This document shows positions 10,301-19,831 of a stretch of 40,701 nt of DNA, in pieces (position 1 is the first letter of the stretch; each line of letters starts with the position of its first letter). The notes under the pieces were generated by a model. That model worked only from the letters and a program-made list of their open reading frames with translations. It made no database searches and was not told the DNA's origin. This DNA comes from SAR202 cluster bacterium (GTDB taxonomy: Bacteria > Chloroflexota > Dehalococcoidia > Lucifugimonadales > UBA2985): assembly GCA_009391535.1 (NCBI GenBank), contig VFHP01000018.1, positions 1-40,701 of the forward strand, written 5' to 3'. A program made the translations under genes and the position numbers.

Positions 10301-11918
10301 AGGGCACAAGGTTGATGATTACATAGGATGGATTAGACATACCACACCTGGTGTTGAACTGATATCGCCGCCACCTCACCATGATATTTATTCCATAGAA
10401 GATTTGGCTCAGTTAATACACGATTTAAAAAATGTTAATCCATCTGCACGTATACACGTTAAGTTAGTTGCTGAAGTAGGAGTAGGCATTATAGCTGCGG
10501 GAGTGTCAAAAGGGCATGGGGACGTGGTGTTAATAAGTGGCGATAGTGGAGGAACTGGAGCCTCTCCCGAATCCTCTGTTAAGCATGCTGGATTGCCTTG
10601 GGAATTGGGATTAGCAGAGACACACCAAGTTTTGTTGATGAATGATTTGAGAGGACGTATAGTTGTTCAAACTGATGGGCAACTGAAAACAGGCAGAGAT
10701 GTAGCGATAGCCTGTCTTTTAGGAGCGGAAGAATTCGGGTTCGCCACTGCTCCTTTAGTTACTCTTGGATGTATAATGTTGCGCAAATGCCATTTGAATA
10801 CTTGTTCAGTTGGCATTGCAACGCAAGACCCAGAGCTTAGAAAAAAATTTGCTGGTAAACCGGAATATGTTGTTAATTATTTCTATTTTGTAGCAGAACA
10901 TTTAAGGGAGATAATGGCTTCGCTTGGTATAAGTTCTGTTAATGAAATGGTAGGTAGAATGGATCTACTGGAGCCTTATCAGGCGATAGATCATTGGAAA
11001 TCCAAAGGGATAGACTTGTCTTCCATGCTGGAACTTCCTGTAGTCGATTCTGATGTCGCTACATACTGTCAGATTAAACAAGATCATGGTTTGCAGAATA
11101 TTTTAGACAATAAACTAATAGCATTATCCAAGGACGCAATTGAAAAGAAAGAACCGGTGGAAATTGAATTACCAATTCGTAATTCAAATAGAGTAGTAGG
11201 TACGATGTTAAGTGGTAAAGTGGCTGAATTATATGGAGAAGAAGGATTGCCTGATGGCACAATACAGTGTTCATTTAAGGGATCGGCAGGGCAAAGTTTT
11301 GGGGCGTTTTTAGCAAAGGGTATTAATATGACATTAGAAGGAGATGCCAACGATTATTTTGCTAAGGGCATATCAGGAGGACAGATAGTGGTTTTCCCTC
11401 CAACTGAATCTACGTTTGTACCAGAATTAAGTACCATTGTTGGCAATGTAGTTTTATATGGAGCCACCGGAGGCAGAGTTTTCATAAGAGGTTTAGCGGG
11501 TGAAAGATTTGGAGTTAGGAATAGTGGTGCGGAAGTAGTGGTTGAAGGAATTGGTGACCATGGTTGTGAATATATGACCGGTGGTACAGTGGTTGTTTTG
11601 GGCAGAACGGGTCGAAATTTTGCAGCTGGCATGAGTGGTGGCATAGCATATATATACGATGAACATGGGGATTTCATTAACTCATGTAATACGGACATGG
11701 TTGGACTGGAATCTGTTTCGAATAAAGAGGATAAAGATTATCTTAGGAGTTTAATAACCGATCACTACGGATATTCTTCCAGCAATACGGCAAAAAAGAT
11801 ACTTGACTCATGGGAAGAAAATTTGACAAAATTCATAAAGGTGATGCCAAACGATTATAAGAGGGTATTGCAAGAAAGACAAATATCACAAGGCAAGGAA
11901 CAGGTGAATATTGGGTAA
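7383..11918 (+). CDS. gltB: Glutamate synthase (NADPH) large subunit
   Basis: It transfers the amide nitrogen of glutamine to 2-oxoglutarate to make two glutamates. It has 1511 residues, normal for the family. Domains in order are the class II glutamine amidotransferase with a 19-residue propeptide before nucleophile Cys20 (ERDACGVG), a central domain, the FMN-binding synthase domain (KPGEGGQLPG, SGDSGGTGASPES), the [3Fe-4S] cysteines 1130, 1136 and 1141 (GCIMLRKCHLNTC), and the C-terminal GxGxG helix (GATGGRVFIRG, MSGGIAYIYDE). It starts with TTG, supported by GGGAGA at 7371-7376 six bases upstream. Its stop overlaps the gltD start by 8 nt, implying translational coupling. Confidence 0.97.
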   Translation: MKKNTKKFGLYDPIFERDACGVGLVANVTGLKTHDILDNGIEVLVNLAHRGATGSDPLTGDGAGILIQIPDKFFQNQSSLLGIKLPKSGDYGVGMTFLPPEEESQKECQALIEKVVAQEGQIFLGWRDVPTDNTDIGYAATDSQPSIKQFFVGKGIEIKDSFHFEFKLYVIRKVLENIISARDADIQEHFYIPSLSSNKLVYKGLLIGTQLKGFFPDLSDPDVETAFAMVHARFSTNTMGSWRLAHPYRLVCHNGEINTLRGNVNWMTARESMMSSESFQEDLQKLFPIITPGASDTASFDNTLELLLATGRTLPHALMMMIPEATGEHVEMSKDKRDFYEYHSCLMEPWDGPALIAATDGNSIGVVLDRNGLRPFRYVVTKDDVLVMASEVGVLDIDPKDVKIKDRIQPGRMFLLDTEAGRIIEDEELKQNLSTRMPYGDWLDQQKVTLDDLEEPTNLPKITKSDLQGLKRAFGYTLEDLQMIMEPMALNGTEPVGSMGNDTPLAVLSDKPQLMFNYFKQLFAQVSNPPLDAIREELVTSLEAFIGSEQNLFEETSWHCRQLKIKQPILTNQDIQKIKNISNEGFKTSTCSTLFDTNQGNGALKSALDNLCVEVSKAVDSGSNIIILSDRGVDATLAPMPILLATSAVHHSLIKNGKRTKVGIVIESGEPREVMHFALLIGYGAGAINPYLALEIINEQSASGLMLESIESKKAEQNFIKACGKGVLKIMSKMGISTVQSYRGAQIFEAIGLNQDLIDQYFCWTPSRVGGIDLDVIEKESRQRHESGYRNEFVAGSMDLDQGGIYQWRRDGEYHMYNPDTISLLQQSTRTNDYSTYRRFADLIDKEDRESATLRGLLDFKKIKPIPIENVEPVSEIVKRFATGAISLGAISREAHETLALAANSIGAKSNTGEGGEDYRRFSLDDQGQSRNSAIKQVASGRFGVTTNYLVNASDLQIKMAQGSKPGEGGQLPGHKVDDYIGWIRHTTPGVELISPPPHHDIYSIEDLAQLIHDLKNVNPSARIHVKLVAEVGVGIIAAGVSKGHGDVVLISGDSGGTGASPESSVKHAGLPWELGLAETHQVLLMNDLRGRIVVQTDGQLKTGRDVAIACLLGAEEFGFATAPLVTLGCIMLRKCHLNTCSVGIATQDPELRKKFAGKPEYVVNYFYFVAEHLREIMASLGISSVNEMVGRMDLLEPYQAIDHWKSKGIDLSSMLELPVVDSDVATYCQIKQDHGLQNILDNKLIALSKDAIEKKEPVEIELPIRNSNRVVGTMLSGKVAELYGEEGLPDGTIQCSFKGSAGQSFGAFLAKGINMTLEGDANDYFAKGISGGQIVVFPPTESTFVPELSTIVGNVVLYGATGGRVFIRGLAGERFGVRNSGAEVVVEGIGDHGCEYMTGGTVVVLGRTGRNFAAGMSGGIAYIYDEHGDFINSCNTDMVGLESVSNKEDKDYLRSLITDHYGYSSSNTAKKILDSWEENLTKFIKVMPNDYKRVLQERQISQGKEQVNIG

Positions 11919-13362
11919 ACCCACGGGATTTATTGAATTTAATAGAAAGCCACCTCAAAGACGATCAATAGAGGACCGTCTTAAGGATTCAAAAGAGTTT
12001 TATCATAATTGGTCAGAACAAGAAGCTAGAGATCAAGGATCTCGTTGTATGAATTGTGCTGTGCCATTTTGTCATGTTGGTTGTCCACTTGGCAACCTGA
12101 TACCTGAATGGAATCATTTGGTCTACACTAATCAGTGGGAGTCAGCGTTAGAGAGATTGCATTCCACTAATAACTTTCCAGAATTTACTGGGCGCATTTG
12201 TCCTGCTCCTTGCGAACCATCTTGTGTTCTATCAATAAATCAAGATCCAGTGACCATAGAATATATAGAGAAAGCAATAGTTGATCGAGGTTTCAATGAA
12301 GGTTGGATAAAACCCGTAATACCAAAAAATAGAACTGGAAAAACAGTTGCGGTGGTTGGGTCGGGTCCGGCTGGATTAGCCGCCTCTCAACAACTGAACA
12401 GGGCAGGGCACACAGTGACTCTATTCGAAAGAAGTGACAAAATAGGTGGCCTTCTAAGATATGGAATACCGGACTTTAAATTGGAAAAAGATATCATAGA
12501 ACGTCGTATAAATATTATGTCTGAAGAAGGTGTAATATTCAAAACAGGTATTGAAATCGGTAAAGATATACAACTTCATGAATTAACAAATGATTTTGAT
12601 GCCGTTTGCCTGACTATTGGGGCTGGTGAACCTCGTGAACTACCGGTTTCTGGAAGAGATCTTGATGGGGTACATTATGCAATGGACTATTTGACTCAGC
12701 AAAACAGACGTGTGTCTGGGGAAAATATTACCGGCAGATATTCTATCACTGCAAAAGATAAAAAAGTAATAATATTGGGTGGTGGAGATACTGGTGCTGA
12801 CTGTTTGGGTACAGCCCACAGACAAGGGGCCGATTCGGTATATCAGTTGGAATTATTGTCAGAACCGCCGACAAGCAGAAGGACGGATAACCCTTGGCCA
12901 CAATGGCCGCAGATACTGAGGACGTCCCCCGCTCACGAGGAAGGTGGGTTAAGGGATTATAGTATTTTGACGAAAAGTTTATCTGGTTCGAATGGAAAAG
13001 TAGAAAAACTTAATGCCATAAGAGTTGAATGGGGATATCCAGACGATTCTGGAAGGCCAGTCATGAAGGAAATGCCAGGGACTGAATTTTCTATAGATGT
13101 TGACTTAGTCCTCTTAGCAATGGGCTTTGTGCATCCAGAACATAAAGGTTTGGTAGAAAACTCATCGTTGGAATTGGACTCAAGAGGAAACATTAAAACA
13201 GATAGTGAGCGATCTACCAGTGTGCCTGGAGTATTTGCCGCTGGAGATTCTACTAGAGGTGCATCTTTGGTGGTGTGGGCAATTGCAGAGGGTAGACAGG
13301 CGGCTTACGGTATAGATAAATATTTGATGGGTCATTCAAATTTACCGTCTGTAAAGGTTTAG
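11911..13362 (+). CDS. gltD: Glutamate synthase (NADPH) small subunit
   Basis: It supplies electrons from NADPH through FAD and two [4Fe-4S] clusters to GltB. The 483 residues show the N-terminal cluster cysteines 46, 49, 54, 58 (CMNCAVPFCHVGC) and 97, 101, 105 (CPAPCEPSC), the FAD Rossmann motif GSGPAGLAAS near residue 150, the NADPH motif GGGDTGADC, and the C-terminal FAD segment GVFAAGDSTRGASLVVWAI. The TTG start lies inside the end of gltB in another frame, a typical coupled arrangement. Start and length agree with known family members. No second small subunit is present. Confidence 0.96.
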   Translation: MGKPTGFIEFNRKPPQRRSIEDRLKDSKEFYHNWSEQEARDQGSRCMNCAVPFCHVGCPLGNLIPEWNHLVYTNQWESALERLHSTNNFPEFTGRICPAPCEPSCVLSINQDPVTIEYIEKAIVDRGFNEGWIKPVIPKNRTGKTVAVVGSGPAGLAASQQLNRAGHTVTLFERSDKIGGLLRYGIPDFKLEKDIIERRINIMSEEGVIFKTGIEIGKDIQLHELTNDFDAVCLTIGAGEPRELPVSGRDLDGVHYAMDYLTQQNRRVSGENITGRYSITAKDKKVIILGGGDTGADCLGTAHRQGADSVYQLELLSEPPTSRRTDNPWPQWPQILRTSPAHEEGGLRDYSILTKSLSGSNGKVEKLNAIRVEWGYPDDSGRPVMKEMPGTEFSIDVDLVLLAMGFVHPEHKGLVENSSLELDSRGNIKTDSERSTSVPGVFAAGDSTRGASLVVWAIAEGRQAAYGIDKYLMGHSNLPSVKV

Positions 13363-13422
13363 ACATATTTTTGTTAATTTCTATTAGTTGTTTTAAGAAA
13401 GACTTAATCGAGAGTAACTTAG

Positions 13423-14157
13423 TTGTATATACTTCAAAAAGGTGCCCAAGAGTTTGGTATAAACATAAGTGATCAACAATTATCTGCTTTCAAACTCTAT
13501 TCATCTGAATTAGCAATTTGGAATAAAACAACAAACTTAACTGCCATTCGTGATAAATATGATGTGGAAAAGAAGCACTTCTTGGATTCCATAAGTATAG
13601 TACCTATAATTTCTGAGTTAATTGCATCTGGGAAAACAATTTCAGTTATTGATATAGGTAGCGGGGCAGGTTTCCCGGGTTTGCCATTGAAAATTTTGTT
13701 TCCGCATATCAATTTGTCTTTGGTTGAATCCAATGGTAAAAAAGTTTCATTTTTGAATCACATTTGCGGTAGATTAGGATTTGATGACGTTAAAGTTCTC
13801 AATGAGAGGGCAGAATTGCTCGCACATAAATCCATTAGAGAAACATTTGACTTGATTGTGGCACGTGCTGTTGGGAATTTGACCATGCTGAGTGAGATAA
13901 CTTTGCCATTTTGTGTTGTCGGCGGAAAAGTCGTTTTGCATAAAGGTCAAGATATTAGTACTGAGGTAGAGGAATCACTGTACTCAGTTGGTCTTATGGG
14001 AGGAAGTGTCTCAAATGTAGAACAAGTTTCATTTCCAGCATTAAACCTTAATGGGACTATAGTAGTTATGGACAAGATTGAATCTTCCCCAGCTAAGTAT
14101 CCAAGGAGACCAGGGATTCCTCACAAGAAACCATTGCGGCATCGTAAAAACTTTTGA
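13423..14157 (+). CDS. rsmG: 16S rRNA (guanine-N7)-methyltransferase RsmG
   Basis: It methylates G527 of 16S rRNA using S-adenosylmethionine. The SAM-binding motif is clear (VIDIGSGAGFPGLPLKI), as are the upstream NLTAIRD and the C-terminal RRPGIPHKKPL that closes most RsmG proteins. With 244 residues it is ordinary in size. The start is TTG with only a weak purine-rich stretch (GAGAG near 13411) upstream. It lies 60 nt after gltD and 8 nt before the next membrane-protein gene, so it may be at the end of the nitrogen operon or in its own unit. No parA/parB, a common neighbour, is here. Confidence 0.93.
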   Translation: MYILQKGAQEFGINISDQQLSAFKLYSSELAIWNKTTNLTAIRDKYDVEKKHFLDSISIVPIISELIASGKTISVIDIGSGAGFPGLPLKILFPHINLSLVESNGKKVSFLNHICGRLGFDDVKVLNERAELLAHKSIRETFDLIVARAVGNLTMLSEITLPFCVVGGKVVLHKGQDISTEVEESLYSVGLMGGSVSNVEQVSFPALNLNGTIVVMDKIESSPAKYPRRPGIPHKKPLRHRKNF

Positions 14158-14165
14158 ACTAGAAT

Positions 14166-15182
14166 ATGGAATATAATCACTCACAAAACACTTTTGATTT
14201 AGTAGCGAAAATTTTGTCTTGGCAGACATTCATGTCTTTTGCTATCGCAATTGGATTACTAACGCTAGTAATTGCAAAGGTCGATATTGATTGGGCCAAC
14301 ACTAAGGCCACTATATTCAAGAGTAACATTCCAGTTTATTTATTGGCATTCATTTCGTATTATTTTGGTTTTTTGTTGAGGGGTTGGCGATGGAGTATTA
14401 TGATCGAAAATTCCGACAGGAATCAAAACTTGAGGACAAAAGATTATTCAATATTTCAATGCTCGTTATATGTCTACCTGGGATGGTTCGCTAATACCGT
14501 GACCTGGTTCCGCCTAGGAGATGTTTATAGGGCTTATATATTTTCTCAAGATAACAAAGATAGTTTTTCTAGAGTTATAGGCACGATATTATCGGAGAGA
14601 GTTTTGGATATTGCTACTGTTTTTTTTGTATTAGTATTGGCATTCTCGATGTTTTACGGTTCTGTATTTTCCAGTGGAATGTTTATATTTATAGGATTGT
14701 CTCTATTTATGTTTATTATCGGTCTTGCTGGTATATTTGTTATGAGGCGATATAGCGACTATTTGATTACTTATATGCCACGCAAATTCAGGAAGTCTTA
14801 TCAGCTTTTTCATGATGGGGTGTTGGGTAGTTTGAATCGAATGTATTTGCTGATTTTTCTCAGCATCATTATCTGGTCTACCGAGGTTTTGAGGTTATTC
14901 TTGGTTATTCAAGCACTGCATTTGTCTACTGACCCGAGTGTATCCCTGATATTGTTTGTTACTTTGGTTAATGCAATCCTTACTACTGTACCAATAACTC
15001 CTGGGGGTGTGGGGGTAGTTGAACCTGGCATTGTTGGGCTGATTTCACTGTCTATGTCGAGAAGTGAGGCAATATCCGTTGCTATACTGGACAGGTCGAT
15101 AAGTTATCTTAGTATAGTTATTCTTGGAACTTTGGTTTTCCTGGGAAGATACTATTTTAGGCAAAAAAATAGTGCTCCTTGA
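14166..15182 (+). CDS. Flippase-like integral membrane protein (UPF0104 / LPG synthase TM family)
   Basis: A 338-residue polytopic membrane protein with about seven or eight hydrophobic helices. It shows hallmarks of the lysylphosphatidylglycerol synthase transmembrane / AglD family: LLRGWRWSIMI, LGWFANTVTWFRLGDVYRAY, ILSERVLDIAT and TPGGVGVVEPGIVGLISL. Members move lipid-linked substrates or support cell-envelope glycan synthesis; no particular substrate can be assigned. It follows rsmG by 8 nt. Its last codons and stop (15180-15182) lie inside a terminator hairpin shared with the convergent groEL. Confidence 0.82.
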   Translation: MEYNHSQNTFDLVAKILSWQTFMSFAIAIGLLTLVIAKVDIDWANTKATIFKSNIPVYLLAFISYYFGFLLRGWRWSIMIENSDRNQNLRTKDYSIFQCSLYVYLGWFANTVTWFRLGDVYRAYIFSQDNKDSFSRVIGTILSERVLDIATVFFVLVLAFSMFYGSVFSSGMFIFIGLSLFMFIIGLAGIFVMRRYSDYLITYMPRKFRKSYQLFHDGVLGSLNRMYLLIFLSIIIWSTEVLRLFLVIQALHLSTDPSVSLILFVTLVNAILTTVPITPGGVGVVEPGIVGLISLSMSRSEAISVAILDRSISYLSIVILGTLVFLGRYYFRQKNSAP

Positions 15183-15197
15183 AAAGGAGCACTATTT
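15167..15197. terminator. Bidirectional intrinsic terminator between flippase gene and groEL
   Basis: A perfect 14-bp stem, AAATAGTGCTCCTT pairing with AAGGAGCACTATTT, closes a 3-nt loop GAA. The left flank is a run of A (15163-15169) that becomes a U tract for groEL transcripts, and the right flank is T-rich (TTTCTTTATT) for the plus-strand gene. The stop codon of the flippase gene falls in the loop, so terminator and coding sequence overlap. Confidence 0.88.
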
Positions 15198-15218
15198 CTT
15201 TATTGTATCTTCTGGTTT

Positions 15219-16841
<1,623 letters not shown>

Positions 16842-16860
16842 TCACTCTGCAGTTTTTTGG

Positions 16861-17154
16861 TCAGGAGATTTTTGCCAATATATCGCTTTCTCTTAATATT
16901 AGAAGATCGTCTCCTTCTTCTTTTATCTCGCTACCAGCGTATTTAGAGTAGACTACAAGATCTCCAACTTTCGACTCCATTGCTACTCTTTTTCCATCTT
17001 CTGTAGTTCTGCCAGGGCCCACTGCCACTATTTCACCTTCTTGTGGTTTTTCCTGTACAGTGTCTGGGAGTACTATCCCTCCTGCAGATACTTCTTCTCT
17101 CTGTGTGGGTTTGACAATAACTCGATCTCCATATGGTTGATATTTACGTGCCAT
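16861..17154 (-). CDS. groS: Co-chaperonin GroES (Hsp10)
   Basis: Heptameric lid for GroEL. The 97 residues contain the conserved start [23 protein letters not shown], a mobile-loop region ending in [25 protein letters not shown] and the C-terminal [11 protein letters not shown]. The ATG is preceded by an AGGAGA ribosome site. It is the first gene of the groESL operon and is driven by a strong promoter at 17235-17264. Confidence 0.97.
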   Translation of the reverse strand: MARKYQPYGDRVIVKPTQREEVSAGGIVLPDTVQEKPQEGEIVAVGPGRTTEDGKRVAMESKVGDLVVYSKYAGSEIKEEGDDLLILRESDILAKIS

Positions 17155-17197
17155 ATTTACTCTCCTAATAATTAGAACTCATATTGTTATAAAACTG

Positions 17198-17224
17198 CTA
17201 GTAATCCAAGCAAGTGGCTACTAG
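17198..17224. promoter_or_regulatory. Inverted repeat in the groESL leader
   Basis: CTAGTA at 17198-17203 is mirrored by TACTAG at 17219-17224, with a nested CCA/TGG pair inside. It lies just downstream of the predicted groESL transcription start, between promoter and groES. It does not match the CIRCE sequence bound by HrcA. It could be an operator or an RNA hairpin in the leader. Confidence 0.45.
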
Positions 17225-17234
17225 GGCAAAGGGA

Positions 17235-17264
17235 AGTATAGACAAATGTTAAATTTGTTGTCAA
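17235..17264 (-). promoter_or_regulatory. Sigma70-type promoter of groESL
   Basis: On the minus strand a perfect TTGACA (complement of 17259-17264) is followed after 18 nt by TATACT (complement of 17235-17240). The spacer holds an inverted repeat, ATTTGT/ACAAAT (17253-17258 and 17242-17247, 5-nt loop), which would lie under bound RNA polymerase. No CIRCE element or sigma32-like sequence was seen. Confidence 0.7.
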
Positions 17265-17343
17265 TAGTGTCGATTAAACGAGAGTTTAAGTCACCTCGGT
17301 TCAACTTTGTGGATTATCCGAGATGAATCCTCGGTTTCCATTT

Positions 17344-17393
17344 AAAAAGAAGCGGCGGAGATTATAAATACTAATTCTCCGCCGCTTCTTTTT
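17344..17393. terminator. Strong bidirectional terminator after aceA
   Basis: A perfect 18-bp stem, AAAAAGAAGCGGCGGAGA paired with its complement at 17376-17393, encloses a 14-nt AT-rich loop. The GC-rich core and flanking A and T runs make it an intrinsic terminator in either direction. It ends aceA transcription five bases after the stop and insulates groESL from it. Confidence 0.9.
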
Positions 17394-17397
17394 ATTT

Positions 17398-18687
17398 CTA
17401 GAATTGAGCGCTCTCAGTGGAACCTGACAAGGCTCCAGTAGAGGCTTGGCCTTCACTAACGCTAAGCAGTACTTCATCGAAGTATCCTGCACCCACCTCT
17501 GCCTGGTGTTTTGTAGCGGTGTAACCATATTTTTCTGCTGCGAATTCCTGCTCTTGCATTTGAGAGAAGGTGGTCATACCATTTTCCTTGTATGCTCTAG
17601 CAAATTCAAATGCGTTCAGGTTTACCATATGCCATCCAGCTAGAGTAATAAACTGGAATTTATATCCCACTTTACCTAATTCATCTTGGAATTTGGCTAT
17701 TGTTGCGTCGTCTAAGTAACCCTTCCAGTTGAAAGAAGGCGAACAGTTGTAGGCTAACATCATGTCGGGGAATTCCTTATGTATTGCATCTGCGAATGCT
17801 ATTGCTTCGTCTAGATCTGGTTCGGATGTTTCACACCAGAGTAGATCGGCGTATGGTGCATAATTCAATCCCCTTGAGACTGCGGCATCGAAGCCGTCAT
17901 TGATTTCAAAGAAACCTTCTGAAGTTCTTGTTCCAGTAGTGTATTTTGCGTCTCTCTCATCTATATCGCTGGTCAACAGTGTTGCTGCTCTGGCATCTGT
18001 TCTAGCACAAAGTATTGTTGGGACGTCTAGTACGTCAGCAGCCAATCTGGCAGCATTTAGTGTTTGGACGAACATACTAGAAGGGATAAGAACCTTACCT
18101 CCCATATGCCCACATTTTTTGGCGGCAGACAACTGGTCTTCGTAGTGTACTCCGGCAGCACCAGCTTCTATCATCCATCGCATCAATTCATATGCGTGTA
18201 TAGCTCCTCCGAACCCAGCTTCGGCATCAGCCACTATAGGAGCAAAATAATCTAAGTCTCCACTGCCATCTAGTGTTTGAATTTGGTCAGCTCTTGTTAA
18301 AGCGTTGTTTAGTCTCTTGACTACTGCAGGAACACTGTTTGATGGGTAAAGGCTTTGGTCAGGAAAGGTTTGACCGGCTAGGTTTGCATCTCCAGCTACT
18401 TGCCATCCACTCAAATATAGTGCTTGCAATCCTGCCTTTACCATATTGGTGGCTTGCATACCCGTGTAAGCGCCGAAAGTGCGGATATACCCATCTTGAT
18501 TAAGGCTTTTCCAAAGTCTTTCGGCCCCACGTCGAGCCAATGTGTGTTCTATCATCACACTGCCTCTTAATCTAATTACATCTTCAGCGGAGTAGTTTCT
18601 TTCTACACCTTTCCACCTAGGGTCTGTTTTCCATCTGTTTTCCAACTCTTTAGCCTGTTGCGTAACATTTGAGTGATTATTACTCAA
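17398..18687 (-). CDS. aceA: Isocitrate lyase
   Basis: It splits isocitrate into glyoxylate and succinate, the first step of the glyoxylate shunt used on acetate or fatty acids. The 429 residues include the signature [13 protein letters not shown] with catalytic Cys192, as well as [27 protein letters not shown] and [12 protein letters not shown]. The pattern is that of a true isocitrate lyase rather than methylisocitrate lyase. The start is TTG with a strong AGGAGG ribosome site 5 nt upstream. It is monocistronic, with its own promoter and terminator, and is divergent from a LysR regulator that may control it. No malate synthase (aceB/glcB) is in the window. Confidence 0.95.
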   Translation of the reverse strand: MSNNHSNVTQQAKELENRWKTDPRWKGVERNYSAEDVIRLRGSVMIEHTLARRGAERLWKSLNQDGYIRTFGAYTGMQATNMVKAGLQALYLSGWQVAGDANLAGQTFPDQSLYPSNSVPAVVKRLNNALTRADQIQTLDGSGDLDYFAPIVADAEAGFGGAIHAYELMRWMIEAGAAGVHYEDQLSAAKKCGHMGGKVLIPSSMFVQTLNAARLAADVLDVPTILCARTDARAATLLTSDIDERDAKYTTGTRTSEGFFEINDGFDAAVSRGLNYAPYADLLWCETSEPDLDEAIAFADAIHKEFPDMMLAYNCSPSFNWKGYLDDATIAKFQDELGKVGYKFQFITLAGWHMVNLNAFEFARAYKENGMTTFSQMQEQEFAAEKYGYTATKHQAEVGAGYFDEVLLSVSEGQASTGALSGSTESAQF

Positions 18688-18759
18688 GATTTCCTCCTAA
18701 CCAGATTCAAATAATTGTTTCGTAATTCGTCATTAAGTTTTAATAACTATACGAAAACA

Positions 18760-18787
18760 ATTATAGTAAAAATGAGTTATAATTCAA
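18760..18787 (-). promoter_or_regulatory. Sigma70-type promoter of aceA
   Basis: TTGAAT (complement of 18782-18787) and a perfect TATAAT (complement of 18760-18765) are 16 nt apart on the minus strand. Transcription would start around 18753, about 65 nt before the TTG start codon. The palindrome at 18808-18828 lies just upstream of the -35 element, a usual position for LysR activation. Confidence 0.65.
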
Positions 18788-18807
18788 CTAGGTTGTTTCC
18801 TATAACC

Positions 18808-18828
18808 GTGATAGGTTTCACCTATCAC
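18808..18828. promoter_or_regulatory. Palindrome between aceA and lysR (likely operator)
   Basis: GTGATAGGT-TTC-ACCTATCAC is a perfect 9-bp inverted repeat with a 3-nt centre. It is 20 nt upstream of the aceA -35 box and 25 nt before the LysR-family ATG. The location suits autoregulation of the regulator and control of aceA, but which protein binds is an inference. It could also form a hairpin in the regulator's leader. Confidence 0.65.
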
Positions 18829-18853
18829 TTTATTTTAGGTGTTGGAGGGCACT

Positions 18854-19762
18854 ATGGAATTTATACAAATAGAGGCTTTTTTAGCAGCGGCAGAGACAGG
18901 GAGTTTTAGGCGAGCGGCGGAAACTCTATTTTTATCTCAACCGTCTGTTAGTGCCAGAGTTCAATCGTTGGAAGAAGAATTAGGTGTTCCTTTATTCCAT
19001 CGCATGGGTAGAGGTGTTAGGTTAACTGATATGGCTAAAACTTTTCGTCCGTATGCAGAGAGATGTGTTGAGTCCATACGTCAAGCTAAAGATGTCATAG
19101 GCGCTGAAAAGGCTTCCAGTGGAGGGGTTTTGAATATAGCCTCTGCTAGAGTCATCGGCACATATTCCTTGCCTTTCATAGTACATAAATTTAAAACTAA
19201 ATATCCTAACGTTAATGTTCACATCAACATTGGTAGGTCATCAGATGTTTTGGAAATGGTTTTGAATGAAGATGTGCAAGTTGGTCTAGGTCGTGAACTT
19301 ACTCACCCAGACATTTTAACTATGCACTTATACAATGAGGATGTGATGTTGGCAACCAGCCCAGATCATCCTTTTGCTATTAAAGGAGAAGCTAGTATAT
19401 ACGAAATAGCACGGGAACCTTTGATATTGTACGACAGAGAATCATCATATTTCGTTTTAATAAGTCAGGTTTGTCGAGAAGCCGGTATCTCTCCAATAGT
19501 GGAGATGACTTTGGATAGTGTGGAGGCAACTAAACATATGGTAGAGCTTGGAATGGGTATTTCGTTCTTGCCTAAAGTGGCTGTTAGAGCGGAAGTTGAA
19601 AGAGGTAGTTTGAGCTTAATACCTATGCAAGACGGGCATTTGGTGTCGCTACCAACGGCGTTGATGCTTCGAGAAGCTCATCATTACAGCCCCACCGTTT
19701 TGGCTTTTTTGGATGTTGTTAAAGAATTCCACAGGTTAGATACAGACCTATTAAATGCCTAA
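18854..19762 (+). CDS. LysR-family transcriptional regulator
   Basis: A 302-residue LysR-type regulator. The N-terminal winged helix-turn-helix is plain (FIQIEAFLAAAETGSFRRAA, LFLSQPSVSARVQSLEEELG, PLFHRMGRGVRLTD), followed by a two-lobed effector domain beginning near residue 85 (GGVLNIASARVIGTYSLP). The ATG at 18854 has GGAGG 5 nt upstream; an in-frame GTG at 18839 is less likely. It is divergent from isocitrate lyase, and LysR genes often control their divergent neighbour, so it is a candidate regulator of aceA. The ligand is unknown. Confidence 0.93.
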   Translation: MEFIQIEAFLAAAETGSFRRAAETLFLSQPSVSARVQSLEEELGVPLFHRMGRGVRLTDMAKTFRPYAERCVESIRQAKDVIGAEKASSGGVLNIASARVIGTYSLPFIVHKFKTKYPNVNVHINIGRSSDVLEMVLNEDVQVGLGRELTHPDILTMHLYNEDVMLATSPDHPFAIKGEASIYEIAREPLILYDRESSYFVLISQVCREAGISPIVEMTLDSVEATKHMVELGMGISFLPKVAVRAEVERGSLSLIPMQDGHLVSLPTALMLREAHHYSPTVLAFLDVVKEFHRLDTDLLNA

Positions 19763-19780
19763 CCTAATCACATTATCGTT

Positions 19781-19808
19781 TTGTATTTTTTGTGCTAGCG
19801 ATTATAAT
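19781..19808 (+). promoter_or_regulatory. Promoter of tRNA-Pro
   Basis: TTGTAT at 19781-19786 and a perfect TATAAT at 19803-19808 are 16 nt apart, and the tRNA begins 23 nt after the -10 box. It probably also drives the NHL-repeat gene behind the tRNA, since no other promoter is evident between them. Confidence 0.6.
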
Positions 19809-19831
19809 AAAGTAGAGAAGTTTGCAACATG

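Noticed and set aside
17161..17197. Possible CIRCE element upstream of groES (TTAGAACTC at 17171-17179 looked like its left arm)
   Set aside because: The matching right arm GAGTGCTAA at 9-nt spacing is absent.
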